From Pogonophryne albipinna (Eukaryota > Chordata > Actinopteri > Perciformes > Artedidraconidae), in assembly GCA_028583405.1 (NCBI GenBank), contig CM053246.1, positions 7,259,459-7,323,458 of the forward strand: DNA of 64,000 bases, written 5' to 3'. The translations under genes were made by a program, and so were the position numbers. The notes beneath the pieces were generated by a model. That model saw nothing but the letters and a program-made list of their open reading frames with translations. It had not been told where the DNA came from and ran no database searches. Below are positions 41,328 through 53,340 of the stretch, piece by piece; position 1 is the stretch's first letter; every line of letters begins with the position of its first letter.

Positions 41328-43744
41328 CAGGGGCGGCGCCAGGGGGGAGCTAGGGGGTGCTGAAGCACCCCCCAGGATTGCCAAAGCACCCCCTAAGCAC
41401 CCCCAAGAAATGTTTATTTTATTTTTTTTCGAAAATTATTATTATTATTTTTATTAAATGAGAAAAAATATTGATTACATCAATGCAAATATGAAACAAA
41501 CAAATGTTTGATCAAAAACATAAAGCCAACACAGGTGATATGATTAGGCCAATGGCCAGCACCCATTCGATTTTTTACCTACCCATAGGCTAAATTACTT
41601 TGTGACACTTGAGTGACTTCCTGTTAGCTAGAGCGCCAAATGATTTGCTAACAGCAAAGTGAAACAATTATCGTTTTTTTAGTCCTTAAACGTCCACGTG
41701 TGGACACTCAATCAAAACCACCTGAAAGCGAGAGGGATTCTGCACATAATAGGCCTCGTGAGTACAAGTAGCTTACTTCTGGGTCTCTGTGTTTCATTCA
41801 AGCTCTGCTCTGTGTGTGTGTGGCACGAGCCATTTTGTGTGCGTGCGCGAGCGAGTGAGAGAGCTCGCCACGCGCACTGGTGGGTATCTACCGGAGATCG
41901 TTGTGGTTAGCATCTGGTGCTAGCTAGCCAAGCTAACAGATATAAGGAGCTTTTTCAACAAAAAGGTGGAGGGAGAAATCTCTCCTGTCAGACTGAGAGT
42001 CTCATATAACCTCAGCTCAGGTGAAGTAAAGGACTCTCTCAGTGTTTAGATAGTTAACTTTAGTCTAGTTATCTCAGTGGGTCTCAAACGGTTTGTTTTA
42101 AAAGGGGAGTGATTTGTAAAATATCTATAAAGAAATAGAAAATCTGTTTACAGTTCTGTTTCATATGGGTGTTGAGAGATGTATCCATAGATCTCTTAAT
42201 GTTGCTCTCAAAGTGCACCAGATTGATGCTTTTAACTTCAATATTTAAAAAAAAATCTTCCCGGGGGAGCATGCCCCTGGACCCCACTAGAGGAGGTGAG
42301 GAACCTCCTAGAGGAGGTGAGGTCCACCCCCCACTTTAAAAATAGCACTTTACCGCTGCTTACACCTATATGCCGTGAGCTGATTATCGAGCCTTCATTG
42401 TAACAGTCGCAGGTACACTGGCCGTTTCTCAATCTCGAGGATGCTGGCTTGGTAGTCGCGTACTTCCAAGTCACTTCCTTCAGAAACGAAGCAAGTATGC
42501 TTCCAAGTTCCAAGCCACGGCTTCGGAAAACGAAGAAGAATGGAACAGGCTAACAAGTGTGCCACTCTCTCTAACGGTTTCAACATAAACTGTACCGAAA
42601 ATAAATACTTCACGATGTCTATCTAATTATGAACTTGCTTTACTTTCACGGAACACATGTTTGGTGATAACAAATGTAACAAAGTCACATATTTACCAAC
42701 ACATGTTCTACGCCACTACATACTTACATTTAAATGTGTGCTGCATCGGTTCAGCCATTCTCCGCAAGTGTCATAGAACACAAATAGGAATGTATTAGCA
42801 GTTAGAAGGCAGCTTTTATTTTGAAATGTACTTTGAAAGAGATGGCACTTCCTTTGTGGCTATGACCACTTCCTTAAGTTACAGGAAGTCCTTTTACACA
42901 TGGACACTAATGCAATAAGCATATAATGGGAGCACCCGCTCCAGAATCCCCATCCATCCTTCGTTCTAAGCCCTAAACGTGGCATTATCAGTAAGTCAAG
43001 TTACTAATTATTATCTTAGCTACAAGTGTTTGATATAATTTGTGGTAATATAATTTTGTAGTAAGGATAATTATAATTGTTGTAAGAACTTGTTGCTGTG
43101 TTATAGTGTGTTACATAATGCTGTGTAATGTTGCATCGCATATTTACCTGCAATAACCTGTTCTTCTAAAAAGTACATTTATTCTGTAAATGTTAAGAAC
43201 ATATCATTGTTTTATGTGCACTTATGGAGAAATGTGTTTTGTTTCAGTTTCACACTTCTTACCATTAAAATCCCTGCCAAAAACAACACCTGCCTGTTAC
43301 TTGGAGGAATGATGCTGAAGAGAGTTTAGCTGGCTGTTAAGTTTCAATATCCATACATTGAAACGAGAACCGTACAGCAAGGGTTTTTGAAATTGGTCCG
43401 TGCCCAAAGCATTGTGGGGATTTTAAGGACGCAAAGTCTACCCATGTGCAGGACATTTTCCCCAAACCAAGGACGCGGCCTCGGTGGAATTCCAAGTATG
43501 CTGGAGATTGGAACAGTACTTCGGCGGCACTTGATGACGTAGCATCCTTGAAATATTGTCTTGGAAGCCAGTATCCTCGAGATTGAGAAACGGCCACTGT
43601 GTGTGCGTGTGGGGAGTGTTGCAGTAGAAAATGTAACTGTAGCGCTGGTGCATTAATGGGAAACCCTTAATGTTTGAGCACCCTCTATGAAACGTCAAGC
43701 TACCCCACAGCACCCCCTAGAGAAAATCTCTGGCGCCGCCACTG
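41328..43744. mobile_element. hAT-type element with CAGxGGCGGCGCCAG ends
   Basis: Left end CAGGGGCGGCGCCAGGG; right end reversed CAGTGGCGGCGCCAGAG. Both are followed by a CTAGGGGGTGCT stretch. The flanking 8-mers do not match (catggagg, actaagag), so one border has been rearranged. The interior contains other repeat pieces, for example an agcatctggtgctagctagc segment at 41910. No transposase recognised. Confidence 0.8.
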
Positions 43745-45064
43745 ACTAAGAGTTAGACCTAACACACTTAGCTAGTAAATCTACTCAGGAAAGCTAAACT
43801 AGTTATAAATATATTTATTCTTTACTGTCGGGTCACTTATTACTAGGGTTGGGTACCGAGAACCGGTTCCGGTTTGGAACCGGTTCCAACATTTCGATTC
43901 CAACGGCATCATTTAGAAATGTGAATTTCGGTTCCGCTTTTCGATGCCTGAGGAAATGTTTCTCGCCGCTCTCCGTAGCCTACTGTATGACTGCGGCGGG
44001 GCGGGAAATGTAGCGTTGTACCTACACTTCCTACAGCGTAACCTGAGACCAGGGCCGGCCCGTCACACTGGCGTTATAGATGTTCGCCTCGGGCGCCAGA
44101 TCTGGGAGGAAAAACAAATGTTTTGACCGTTGGTGCTCATCCTAATTTTCGGCCTTGATGTAACAACATTCATAACTAAGTAAATGTAACACCCTTTTCA
44201 TCCCGGTTACACTTTTCATTTGCCCTGTACGATGGGCGCTGCAAGTGATGAAAATGGGGGATGTTGGCTTATCTGGCACCCGCAGCTCACAGCCAAAGTG
44301 AGTGTGGAAGCGAGCGAGGGAGAAAGGGAGGGTGCACCGGTACCAGCGCTGTTGTTATTAGCATCTGGTGCTAGTTGCTCTAACGGAAGAAGAAGATGTT
44401 TCTACAATGATGTGGAGGGAGAGTCCTCTCCAGTCAGACTGAGAGGCTGATAACTAAGACTTTAGCGATACACTAATCTCACGATACGATACGATACACG
44501 ATATTCAGCTCACAATACGATATATATCACGATATTCAGCCAACGATACGATTCGATACGATTCGATATAATTCGATACACTTACATCATTTTCTGAAAG
44601 ATTTTAAAGGGATAGTGTGATTTTGGTGACATCTTGTGAGTGTTCCATTGACTTGGATTGAATTAATTCAACTGAAAACTGAAAGCATCAATTATACAAT
44701 ATATGGCTCTGACTAGACAGAGAGTCTACAGCTTGCAAATGCTGGACAAAATGAATCAAAAGATGTGGTGAGAAAATTTGTTTCATTTATTGAAACAGTG
44801 CAAACTGTAGCTTACAAGCCTTTGAAACGTAAGTACATAAAGTGCAGTATCACAATGGACAATTAAAAGGTGCAGCAGGTGGCCTGTTCTGAACAGATTC
44901 TTTTACAGCATTTTTAGCTTAACACAGAATATGAGGTAGCCAATAATTCAAGTCACTAAGAACAACATTTAAAGTCAAATGTACCTGCCAATAATTCAAG
45001 TCCAAAGGAGTAACATTTAAGCCAAAAACACGAAACAGAAAGGCTCCTCTCTACATAACTGCAT

Positions 45065-45316
45065 CTACATTCTCTTCAGATTTTTGTTCAGGAATATAAT
45101 CTGATCAACGTGGTCTGGGAGAAGTGCACTTCTCTGAGCAGTGACGATATCTCCGGCGGTAGAGAAGACCCTCTCCGAGGAGACACTAGTGCCAGGGATG
45201 CACAGGTACCTTTTAGCAAGGTGTGACAAGAGTGGATACTCATACTGGTGCTCCTTCCACCAGACCAGTGGATCTTCTTTCACTTCCAAGAGATCTGCCT
45301 CCTTGTAGCGGGTCAT
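45065..45316 (-). pseudogene. hAT transposase C-terminal dimerisation domain
   Basis: Encodes WWKEHQYEYPLLSHLAKRYL, GTSVSSERVFSTAGDIVTAQ and RSALLPDHVDQIIFLNKNL. This is the canonical hAT dimerisation region. The same-strand remnants upstream (45890-46519) are the N-terminal parts. Confidence 0.88.
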
Positions 45317-45889
45317 CTGCTCCTTGGCCTGGTTCTCTTGGGTATTTGTCTTGGGTTGTGCTCCACCACCGTATCGTTCACCACCAAGAAGGGCAGCCAG
45401 TGGACAAGACGGCTTTGGATTCCTGGGTGGAGGATGCTGACCTTCAAATAAATAAACAATAAAAACAAAAACACATTATTTATAGTTAATCACATTCCAT
45501 AATTCCTACTCAGAGGTCCAGACAACACAGTGTGCTTCACTGGATAGCAATGGGTGATACTGACCTTGACTGCTCTCTCCTTCCTTGAATCGCACACCAT
45601 CATCTACAGTCTCTTCTTCGGATGCCATCCCCTCATCATCAGCGCTACCATTACATTTTCCTGTGTCCTCTTCGACCACACTCCAAAGTGACAACTAAAT
45701 GAAATAGGTCAACATGAAATGAAATTCATGAGCTTTCACTGTAATAAATCTTTTAATTAGTGTATTTAAAATCTATGCCTTTAAAACTGTTAACGTTGTA
45801 GGATTTATGCTTTTTAAACAATTTAATATTTATGCATTTTAAACAGTTAACGTTGTAGGATTTGCCTTTTAAACTTTGAACAATATATT

Positions 45890-46060
45890 ATTTAGGCCTA
45901 TATCCCTGGTTTGTAATACATACATAACAAGCTCCCATTCCTCGTTAATAAAGTGGGCCGTGATGGTGACATATGCTTCAGTTGTTCGCGAGGTCCACCC
46001 GTCGCACGTCAGGGCAACTCTCTCCGCTTTGCCCAGGGAGGCTTTGACGTGTGCCTTTTT
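45890..46060 (-). pseudogene. hAT transposase early catalytic segment
   Basis: The minus frame reads ERVALTCDGWTSRTTEAYVT and ITAHFINEEWELVMYVLQT, the segment holding the first catalytic Asp of BED-type hAT transposases. It lies between the BED piece (46061-46519) and the dimerisation piece. The middle of the gene is deleted or replaced by non-homologous sequence. Confidence 0.75.
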
Positions 46061-46519
46061 CTAAGCATACAGCCTGGGAACGCAAACCTTGGTGATGCGC
46101 CGAAAGCCTATGTTTTCCACCACGGAATAAGGTCTCAAATCCTGACAAATAAAGTAGGCAATGGACTCTGTAATCTTCTGCGACCTTGGTGAAGTAGATG
46201 GGAACTTGTGGGAACAACCGCCATCGCTGTCCAGCACGGTTTGTTTTGGGTCACGCCGCGGCCGCAGCTTCTTGAGTTCCTGAGTTAGCATTACCTTGTC
46301 CGGGTGGTGACGTTGCAGGTGGGTTCGTAGGTTAGTGGTATTTCCAGAGTATTTCACGTTTGTGTGACACAGCTTGCAAACCGCCATAGTTTTATCTAAA
46401 TTGTCGTTTTCCTTCTTCTTTTTAAAGCCGAAGCGCTCCCACACATTTGCTTTTAAGCACGAAGGTGCTGGGTTAATGTTTGCCGCCATTCTCCTGAACC
46501 GCTTCAAACTCAATTTCAT
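46061..46519 (-). pseudogene. hAT transposase N-terminus with BED zinc finger
   Basis: Encodes VWERFGFKKKKE, VCKLCHTNVKYSGN and LRTHLQRHHPDK (C-x2-C, H-x4-H), then SQKITESIAYFICQDLRPYS and VVENIGFRRI. It is close to ZBED1-type transposases. The frame is open for 152 codons and then shifts. Confidence 0.85.
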
Positions 46520-46529
46520 CCCGGGTCAC

Positions 46530-46828
46530 ATCAGCATTATGGTTGCACTCAAAGGGCCGGTTGTAATTTACATAAATATACATATGTAAATATATAATAT
46601 ATATTAAATAATGTATTATATTACATTGTTGGCCCCGCATTGGATCTGGTCATATCTTCCTAAATACCTACGTCTGAAAGCAGAAATCTAGGGCAAATAA
46701 TTGAAAGTAAATATTCAACAATTACACCAATTGTATTGTATATTATATTCTTTGCAAGCTCTTGCGGGCCACATAAAATTAGGTCACGGGCCGGATTTGG
46801 CCCCCGGGCCTTGAGTTTGACACCCCTG
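46530..46828 (-). mobile_element. hAT MITE fragment (CAGGGGTGTCAAACTC end)
   Basis: The right border reversed is CCAGGGGTGTCAAACTCAAG followed by GCCCGGGGGCC. An aagggccggttgtaat segment lies at the left. Non-coding. Confidence 0.6.
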
Positions 46829-47300
46829 GTTTAGATAGTTCACTTTAGTCTAAGTTATCTCAGTGGGTCTCAAACGTTTTGATGACAATTTATGTAAACA
46901 CATATTTCCAAGGCACTCCTTTATAATTATTGGGATAAAACAGGTTTGAAATCATTCCAATGTAAACTATAGGACAGTAAACCAGACATATCGTTTTAAA
47001 CTGGAGATAAAAAAATATGCATAAATAAAATAGTAAAATAAGATATGAATGAACAACAAAAATAAAATACGTTACATGTATTTGTTATTGGCTATGGTAG
47101 GTTATTGGTTATGTTCACATACTTATTTGATTATTAAAATGTAAACCGATCTTTTTCATATGGGTGTTTAGAGTTGTACCCCCTAGATCTAGTCTCTAGT
47201 AATTCTGCTTAAAGTGCACCAGATTGAAGCATTTTACTTCAAAATGTTCAAACATTTCTTCCAGGTATGCCTGAGAAGGCAGATATGCTTGTTTTTCTCA
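46829..47300. repeat. Dispersed repeat related to 34204-34405 and 42000-42240
   Basis: Contains tctcagtgggtctcaaacgt and caaggcactcctttataatt, inverted relative to the copy near 34280. Part of the composite hAT interior. Confidence 0.5.
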
Positions 47301-47626
47301 ACAAGAACTGTTTTTAAATGGGGGGGGGGGGGGGTTCCTTTAAAAATTGGACTGTTGCACTGTTGTAGCTTCAGTGGTTCTCAGGTTACAGTTACATAGC
47401 AGTGAATATAAACAGACTGATTAATGTGAATATTACTGTAAACTAACCTGTGTAAAAGTTTCTCGAATAAATGTCATTTTTTTGGTGGAAGAAGCATGTA
47501 TCATTTTTTTACCCTGCCCCTCAAAGAATCGGAATTGAGAACCGTTAAGAACCGGAATCGAAAAGTCGAATCGGAATCGGAATCAGAATCGTGGAAATTC
47601 AAACGATACCCAACCCTACTTATTAC

Positions 47627-47884
47627 AGGTTCAGCGAGCTGCACGAGACTGACGGGCTGTCAGGAGAGGGAGAGGAAAAGAGAGCAACCCGTTTATTGTT
47701 CCCATTTTATTATCCAGAATTACTGTAAACCTTTGAATAAAGTAGTTAATCTACTATTAGTAGTTTGTTTAAATGCATTAATTATGTTTGTTTTTTCATT
47801 AACATAAAATAAATCTCACGTACCCCCTGCAGTACTCCAACGTACCCCTAGGGGTCCGCGTACCCCCATTTGAGAACCACTGCA
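47627..47884. repeat. hAT-type end CAGTGGTTCTCAAATGGGGG
   Basis: At 47818-47884 the reversed sequence starts CAGTGGTTCTCAAATGGGGG with the TACGCGGACCCCTAGGGGT stretch common to fish hAT repeats. Upstream (47627-47700) it matches 35085-35130 in the hAT at 34692. Confidence 0.55.
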
Positions 47885-48155
47885 ATAGAGGTTCTACTGA
47901 CACCTGTTGACCGATTGCTGTAGTGATGTTTGCACATGTTGCCCTCCAAAGTACTTTTTGCTGCATTCCTTCATTGCAATGCAGCCTATTCCCTACACGA
48001 GTCTCACATGTTGGACAATTCTGTGAGGTCCCTGTCTTCGTAAAAATATATATATTCTATAAATATTTATTTAAAAGAATTAAAAATCAAACGCATCACA
48101 TTCATGCCATCTTTACTTTTGTCTTGCAGTTTTCACTTCACTATATCAGAAGAAG

Positions 48156-48352
48156 GGAGGCGTGTGGCGCAATGGGCTGTGCGTTGGTGTTCGGATCAGG
48201 GGAGCACAGGTTCAAACCCCACTGCAGTCGGCATGTCATTGTGTCCCTGGGCAAGGCACTTCACCCAAATTGCTCCTGTGGGGATTTCCCACAGTATTGA
48301 GTATGTAAGTCGCTTTGGATAAAAGTGTCTAACAAGTAGTCATGTAATGTAA
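48156..48352 (+). repeat. tRNA-derived SINE
   Basis: The head has an A box (tggcgcaatgggctg) and a B box (ggttcaaaccc). The tail gtcgctttggataaaagtgt with the terminal catgtaatgtaa is typical of fish SINEs. Not a tRNA gene: no acceptor stem partner is seen. Confidence 0.85.
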
Positions 48353-49394
48353 AAGAAAACCCTTACAATTAATCATTACACACTGAACTATCTTTAATGC
48401 ACTTCTCTCTAAAACCTTGGATCAAAGGACCCTACACACTTTGAGATAATCAGACGTAGTTGTTGACTGCGGTGCTACGACGTGTAGAAAGTTTTTCTTT
48501 GATTCAGTAAAACTTTAGAGAGCGTGGGAAAAAAGAGGGTCAGAAAGAGGATTAGGGCCACATGGGGACATTTGATTTAAATTGGACCAAAAGTGATTTT
48601 TATCTTTTATTCAGAGGAAACTTTTCTGAATTCTGACTTTACTCTCAGATCCAGGAATATATATATATATATTTATAATTTATTTTAATGAAAATCTCAG
48701 AACTCTGAAACACAGAAGAGGATTAGGACCAAAACGGATTTTTTTCTTTTGAGTAATAGATCAGAGTTCTTACTTAAATCTCAGATCTATGAAAAAAAAA
48801 TCTGAAGGTTTTCATGAAAATAAAAATATATTTTAAGAAAAGAAACTGTCATGTGACAATTAAACTTCTGCCATTGCATGTTACTAAAATGCAACAGGAG
48901 AATAATAATTATGTTAACACTCAGTATTTCAGTCTTAGTGTAAGAAACATCCCAGTATTAACCTTACTGTTTTTACTAACAGTAACTAACTTGTCATTTT
49001 CATTAAGTGCATATTTATTCCAAACTCACAATAACTATATCGGAAATATTCAGTGAGCGGGAGCCTTGAGAAATAATGTCACTCATACCGCGGGAGACCA
49101 CGTTGTCCCCAAAATGGCGCCGCACCGGGGGAGCTATGCTAATACACACACACACACACGTTATTTCACTCCTTTAAACACGTAAACAGTACTACAAACA
49201 CTTTAACCTATTAGCGGACCGTCACATTATATGGGCTGATGTGTGCACAGTTTACTAACCTGTATTAAGCCGGTGAAACAGGAGCAATGAGGACCTGGGT
49301 TGCGGTCGAATAGTCCACTTTGCTTAAGAACCTTTTCTAACGGAGTGAAATGACCCGGAAGTACTTCAGTGGCAGCCATGATAAGTGCCGTTCG
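48353..49394. other. Spacer without recognised genes
   Basis: AT-rich. Short (TA)n at 48657-48672 and an (AC)n at 49144-49160. Nothing coding is supported. Confidence 0.4.
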
Positions 49395-49510
49395 AATTCT
49401 CTAGTGCTTCTCAAAGTGTGGTCCGCGGACCACTGGTGGTCCGTGAGCGCCCCCCTAGTGGTCCTTGAGTATACTTGGTATGAAAAAGTTTGAGAAACAC
49501 TGAACTCTAG
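49395..49510. mobile_element. Very short hAT-type MITE
   Basis: Inverted ends GTGCTTCTCAAA and GTGTTTCTCAAAC, about 110 bp, next to the broken 3' border of the second BEL/Pao element. Target duplication not certain. Confidence 0.6.
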
Positions 49511-49558
49511 AGATGATAGGAAAGGAGGTTTCAAACTTCCTTTATAATCTCCTTTAGT

Positions 49559-50707
49559 TTAGGAACCACTGGACCTTCTGATTTCCACAGGTCCAAAATA
49601 ATCCACTCCAACATTGGTGAATGGAGGTAGATCTGGAATAATTCTCTCCTTTGGAAGATCTGCCATTTTTTGCTCCATAGCTGTTCCATTGTAACGTCTG
49701 CAAAAGTGGCATGACGATATGATCTTCCTTATGGCAGAGTTAGCACTTGTTATCCAATATTTTCTTCTCAAAGTAGACAGTGTATGGTTTCTACCGCTGT
49801 GCCCTAGTAGTTGATGAATGTCCTTGAGGATGAGTGTGGAAATATGCTGCTCTTTGGAGAGGATCAGTGGATGTTTCACCTCCAAAGGCATTGCTCCTTT
49901 GCTTAGCCTGCCTCCAACTCTTAGTAGTCCATCTTCCAGAATCGGATCCAGCTTGTAGATGGAACTGTGTCTGCTCACTGTTCCTGTTTCAGATGTTAAA
50001 GAAGTGATTTCATCCTTAAACCTATGCTGCTGACCGTAGCGTATTATAGCCAACTCAGCTTCCAAGAGATCTTTAGGTGTCAAGATGTGACTCTCCGGGT
50101 TGACTTTGGGTTTCAGTCTTTTCACTTGACCAGCTTGTGCAGAGGGATTCAAATCCTTTCTTTTACGACTCAACTCCAACAGAATTGTCTTCAGCCTGAG
50201 AAACCAGGTCACCGACACTTTGAGCTTTTTCCAGTCTGAGAAGTAAGTTATGAGCTGGTCTGTTGCATCAAGTGATTCATTGACTATGATATTAACCGAG
50301 GTATCTTTTCTGACTTCTGGGTCAACCAAATCCAATATGACATCACCGCCATAATATGTAGGCCATTCCTCTTCAGATTTGACAAGAAACGTGGGACCCT
50401 CAAGCCAACTGCGGCTTTTCAGAAAGTCAGGGATCTTCATTCCTCTGGATGCAGCATCAGCTGGGTTGTCTTTGGGTCCTACATGCTTCCATTGACATGG
50501 TCTTGAAACCTCTCTTATGGTTGTGATCCTATTTGCCACAAATGTGTGGAAACGCTTGTCCTCGTTGTTAATGTACTTCAGAACTGAAGTACTGTCTGTC
50601 CAAAACACAGACTCATCCAAATGAAGTTGAAGCTCTGATTTTAACATCATATCCACTCTGGCAGCCAGAACAGCAGCTGTTAGTTCCAGTCGTGGAATGG
50701 TCACCAT
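49559..50707 (-). pseudogene. BEL/Pao RNase H end and integrase N-terminus
   Basis: An open frame of 382 codons. It has VTIPRLELTAAVLAARV and SVFWTDSTSVLKYI (RNase H), DNPADAASRGM, RVGGRLSKGAMPLEVKHPLI, and IHQLLGHSGRNHTLSTLRRK with SSCHFCRRYNG (complete HHCC zinc site). It then has TNVGVDYFGPVEI, the first catalytic Asp region of integrase, where the element ends. The rest of the DDE core is missing. Confidence 0.88.
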
Positions 50708-50734
50708 TTTTATGGGTGTAACTCTAGCCTTTCC

Positions 50735-50932
50735 TCATAGGAAAGCAACATGAACATCGCCTTTGCAGTTCAGTAGCCTGATGTAAGTTACAGTCCCGTA
50801 GTCATTTTCACTGGCATCAGCAAAGTGATGTAGTTGCGAGTGTATGGGTTCACCGAAGTCCTTTGGCTTCATACACCTGTCCACTTTGAGTGATGCCAAC
50901 AACTTAATGTCCTCCAACCACCGTCTCTCCAC
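50735..50932 (-). pseudogene. BEL/Pao RT-to-RNase H linker
   Basis: Encodes RRWLEDIKLLASLKVDRCMK, HSQLHHFADASENDYGTVTY and VHVAFL, then a stop at 50735. The family continues in frame here, so the stop is a lesion. Confidence 0.8.
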
Positions 50933-52163
50933 TGGTGTACGATATCTGGTGGAATGGCATCATCCCATCCACAGCTTCTCCTGCAAAGCTCTTGTTGCAT
51001 TATCTTGGCTGGCAAAGTGACTGGTGCCAAAATACCCAAAGGATCATACACGGAGCTTGTTGTGGATAGCATGCCACGTCTGGTTAGAGCCTGCTGTTTC
51101 ACTTCCATCTTAAATTTAAAGGAATCTGACTCGACGCACCAGAGTAGTCCCAAAGCTCTCTCAAGAGGAAGATTGTCTCTATCCAGATCCAGGTCCTTTA
51201 GCTCTTTAGCCTTCTGCTCTTCCGAGATTGTCTGCAAAACTGCCCGACTATTGCTGATCCATTTTTCCAGCACAAAACCTCCTCTTTTACAGAGAGCATT
51301 AAGATCTTCAACCATTTGTATTGCTGCCTTCTCTGAGCCCAAACCCATCAAACAGTCATCCACATAGAAATTTCGCTTAACTGCTTCAACAGTCTCAGCA
51401 GAAAAGTCAGACTTGTTGTCGTCAGCAGTTTTCCTTAGCGCATAGCTAGTGCAACTGGGAGAAGAGACAGCCCCAAACAGATGCACCGTCATTCTGTATT
51501 CCTGGATCTCTCTGGTGAAGTCTCCCTCTGGCCACCAGAGAAAACGAAGGAAATCTCGGTCTTCTTCTGTGACTTTGACCTGGTGAAACATAGCCCGTAT
51601 GTCGCCCATGAATGCCACAGGTTCCTGCCTGAAACGATTGAGAACTCCAAGCAGTGAACTGGTGAGGTTGGGACCTTGATAAAGTACATCGTTTAATGAT
51701 GTTCCTTTAAATGTGGCACCACAATCAAACACCACTCGGAGAGAACCTTTTTGTGGATGGTAAACACTGTGGTGTGGGATGTACCATAATTTTCCACTGC
51801 CACAGTGCTGCTGTGTTGGTACCTGTTCAGCATAACCCTTTTCAATCACTCCATTCAGAAAGCTGGCATATTCCTTATGCAACACTGGGTTACTCACAAA
51901 TCTTTTCCTCAATCCAAGTAGCCTTTGCTTTGCCACTGCAAAGTTGTTTGGAAGAAGGACGTCAGGTGTCTTAAGGGGAAACTTCAGGCTGTACCTGTTG
52001 TCCTGTAGTGTTGCAGATGTATTCATGATTTCCATACATTTTTGGTCTTCCCTTGATATCTCTTTTTCCTCTGAGGGCTTTTCATTAAAGTCATGATTAT
52101 ACTGACTGCTAAGCATGAGCTCCAATTTGGAAATAGAAATCCTATTCACTACAACAGAAGAAA
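50869..52163 (-). pseudogene. BEL/Pao reverse transcriptase
   Basis: The open frame of about 430 codons contains KLWYIPHHSVYHPQKGSLRV, FMGDIRAMFHQVKV, YRMTVHLFGAVSSPS, the catalytic FYVDDCL box and GILAPVTLPAKIMQQELC. It is cleaner than the copy at 22889-24387. The 5' end is cut by the hAT at 52172. A frame change lies near 50930. Confidence 0.9.
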
Positions 52164-52171
52164 GCTCCATT

Positions 52172-53332
52172 TAGGGGTGGGCGATATGACGATATATATC
52201 GTCGAGACGATATTAGGTCTCCACGATATGCCTTTTCAGAGATATCATATCTATCGTGATAGTGCACCAGGGTAGGATTTTCACGGCGGCCATGAAACCC
52301 CGAAAATAATTGTACGTCCTACGGCCACCATGGCCTGCGTGCCCCTGATACTGTTAACATCTCGAAGTTGCTTTAAAAGCATCAGAACAGTGGTTTCTGA
52401 AATGCGTTATGCTGCGTTCACAACGGACGCAATGCGAATATTCTCACCCTTACCGCTGGAGTTTCACTGCGGCTGTCAGCTGTGTTTACTCCTGTCATTC
52501 AAACAGGACACGCTGGAGAGGGGGCGGGGCTTATATCCATGTAAATACTATGGTGGAAACCAACTACGACAAAATTAACCTATTTTACCGTGATTTCATT
52601 GTAATACACGTTTCAAAATGATGCCGAAGTAACTAAATACTGATAACGGTTAGTAAAAACCAAGCTGTCTAGTCAGGATTCAGACAGTATTGCACTTCAT
52701 TTATGGTCTTGGTTGATTTTGTTGGCTTATATTTTTATTTTATCAATAAGCTATTTATATTGTTTTTCCCTTTTGAAACAGATGTTCAGTTATGTTAAAG
52801 TCTTTGATTGCACTTCAAGTCTAAAGTTTACATTTTAATTGTTTGGCACTGACTTTTCCTCATTGATGTTTTACTTATTTATGTTTTACTCTCCTTTTCA
52901 TGTTTATTGATGTTACATCATTGCTCGCGCTACCTAAAACAGAAAGTGCATTTTTATACTGAGAAACTGTGCCTTGAATATTTTTATTTTATTTAGCAAG
53001 AGACTGCACTTTGCTTGGTGAAGAAACCAGTGTTAATGTTTGTTGTAGGGCGTAGGCCTACCTACTTGAACACTGAGGAAGCCATATCAAAATTCCTGTT
53101 GAATTGTTCATTCAGGGATTCATTGCAGAATTAAAACCAGCTTGAAATGGTATTTTGGTCTGTTACCCCTTTTTATTTTAGTTTTTGTTACCTTGTAGGT
53201 GGTTGTACTGTTAAGTAACTTGAAAAATAATCATAATAACCGACATGAAAAAATATCGTGATAAATATCGTCTATCGTGATACTGCTTGAAAAATATTGT
53301 GATATTATATTTTTCAATATCGCCCACCCCTA
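52172..53332. mobile_element. hAT element inside the BEL/Pao pol gene
   Basis: Inverted ends TAGGGGTGGGCGATAT, with gctccatt / gctccatg flanks (52164-52171, 53333-53340; 7 of 8 match). The retrotransposon frame joins on both sides. The 1,161-bp body has no recognised transposase. Confidence 0.88.
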
Positions 53333-53340
53333 GCTCCATG

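Larger units (their letters stand above)
43844..47618. mobile_element. Composite hAT element with exact 8-bp duplication
   Basis: CTTATTAC on both sides (43836-43843, 47619-47626). Inverted ends TAGGGTTGGGTACCG and TAGGGTTGGGTATCG. The interior contains further nested pieces, including an hAT transposase remnant on the minus strand and other element ends. Confidence 0.92.

Noticed and set aside
48156..48240. Possible tRNA gene
   Set aside because: A and B boxes are present, but the sequence continues into a SINE tail and no acceptor stem closes.
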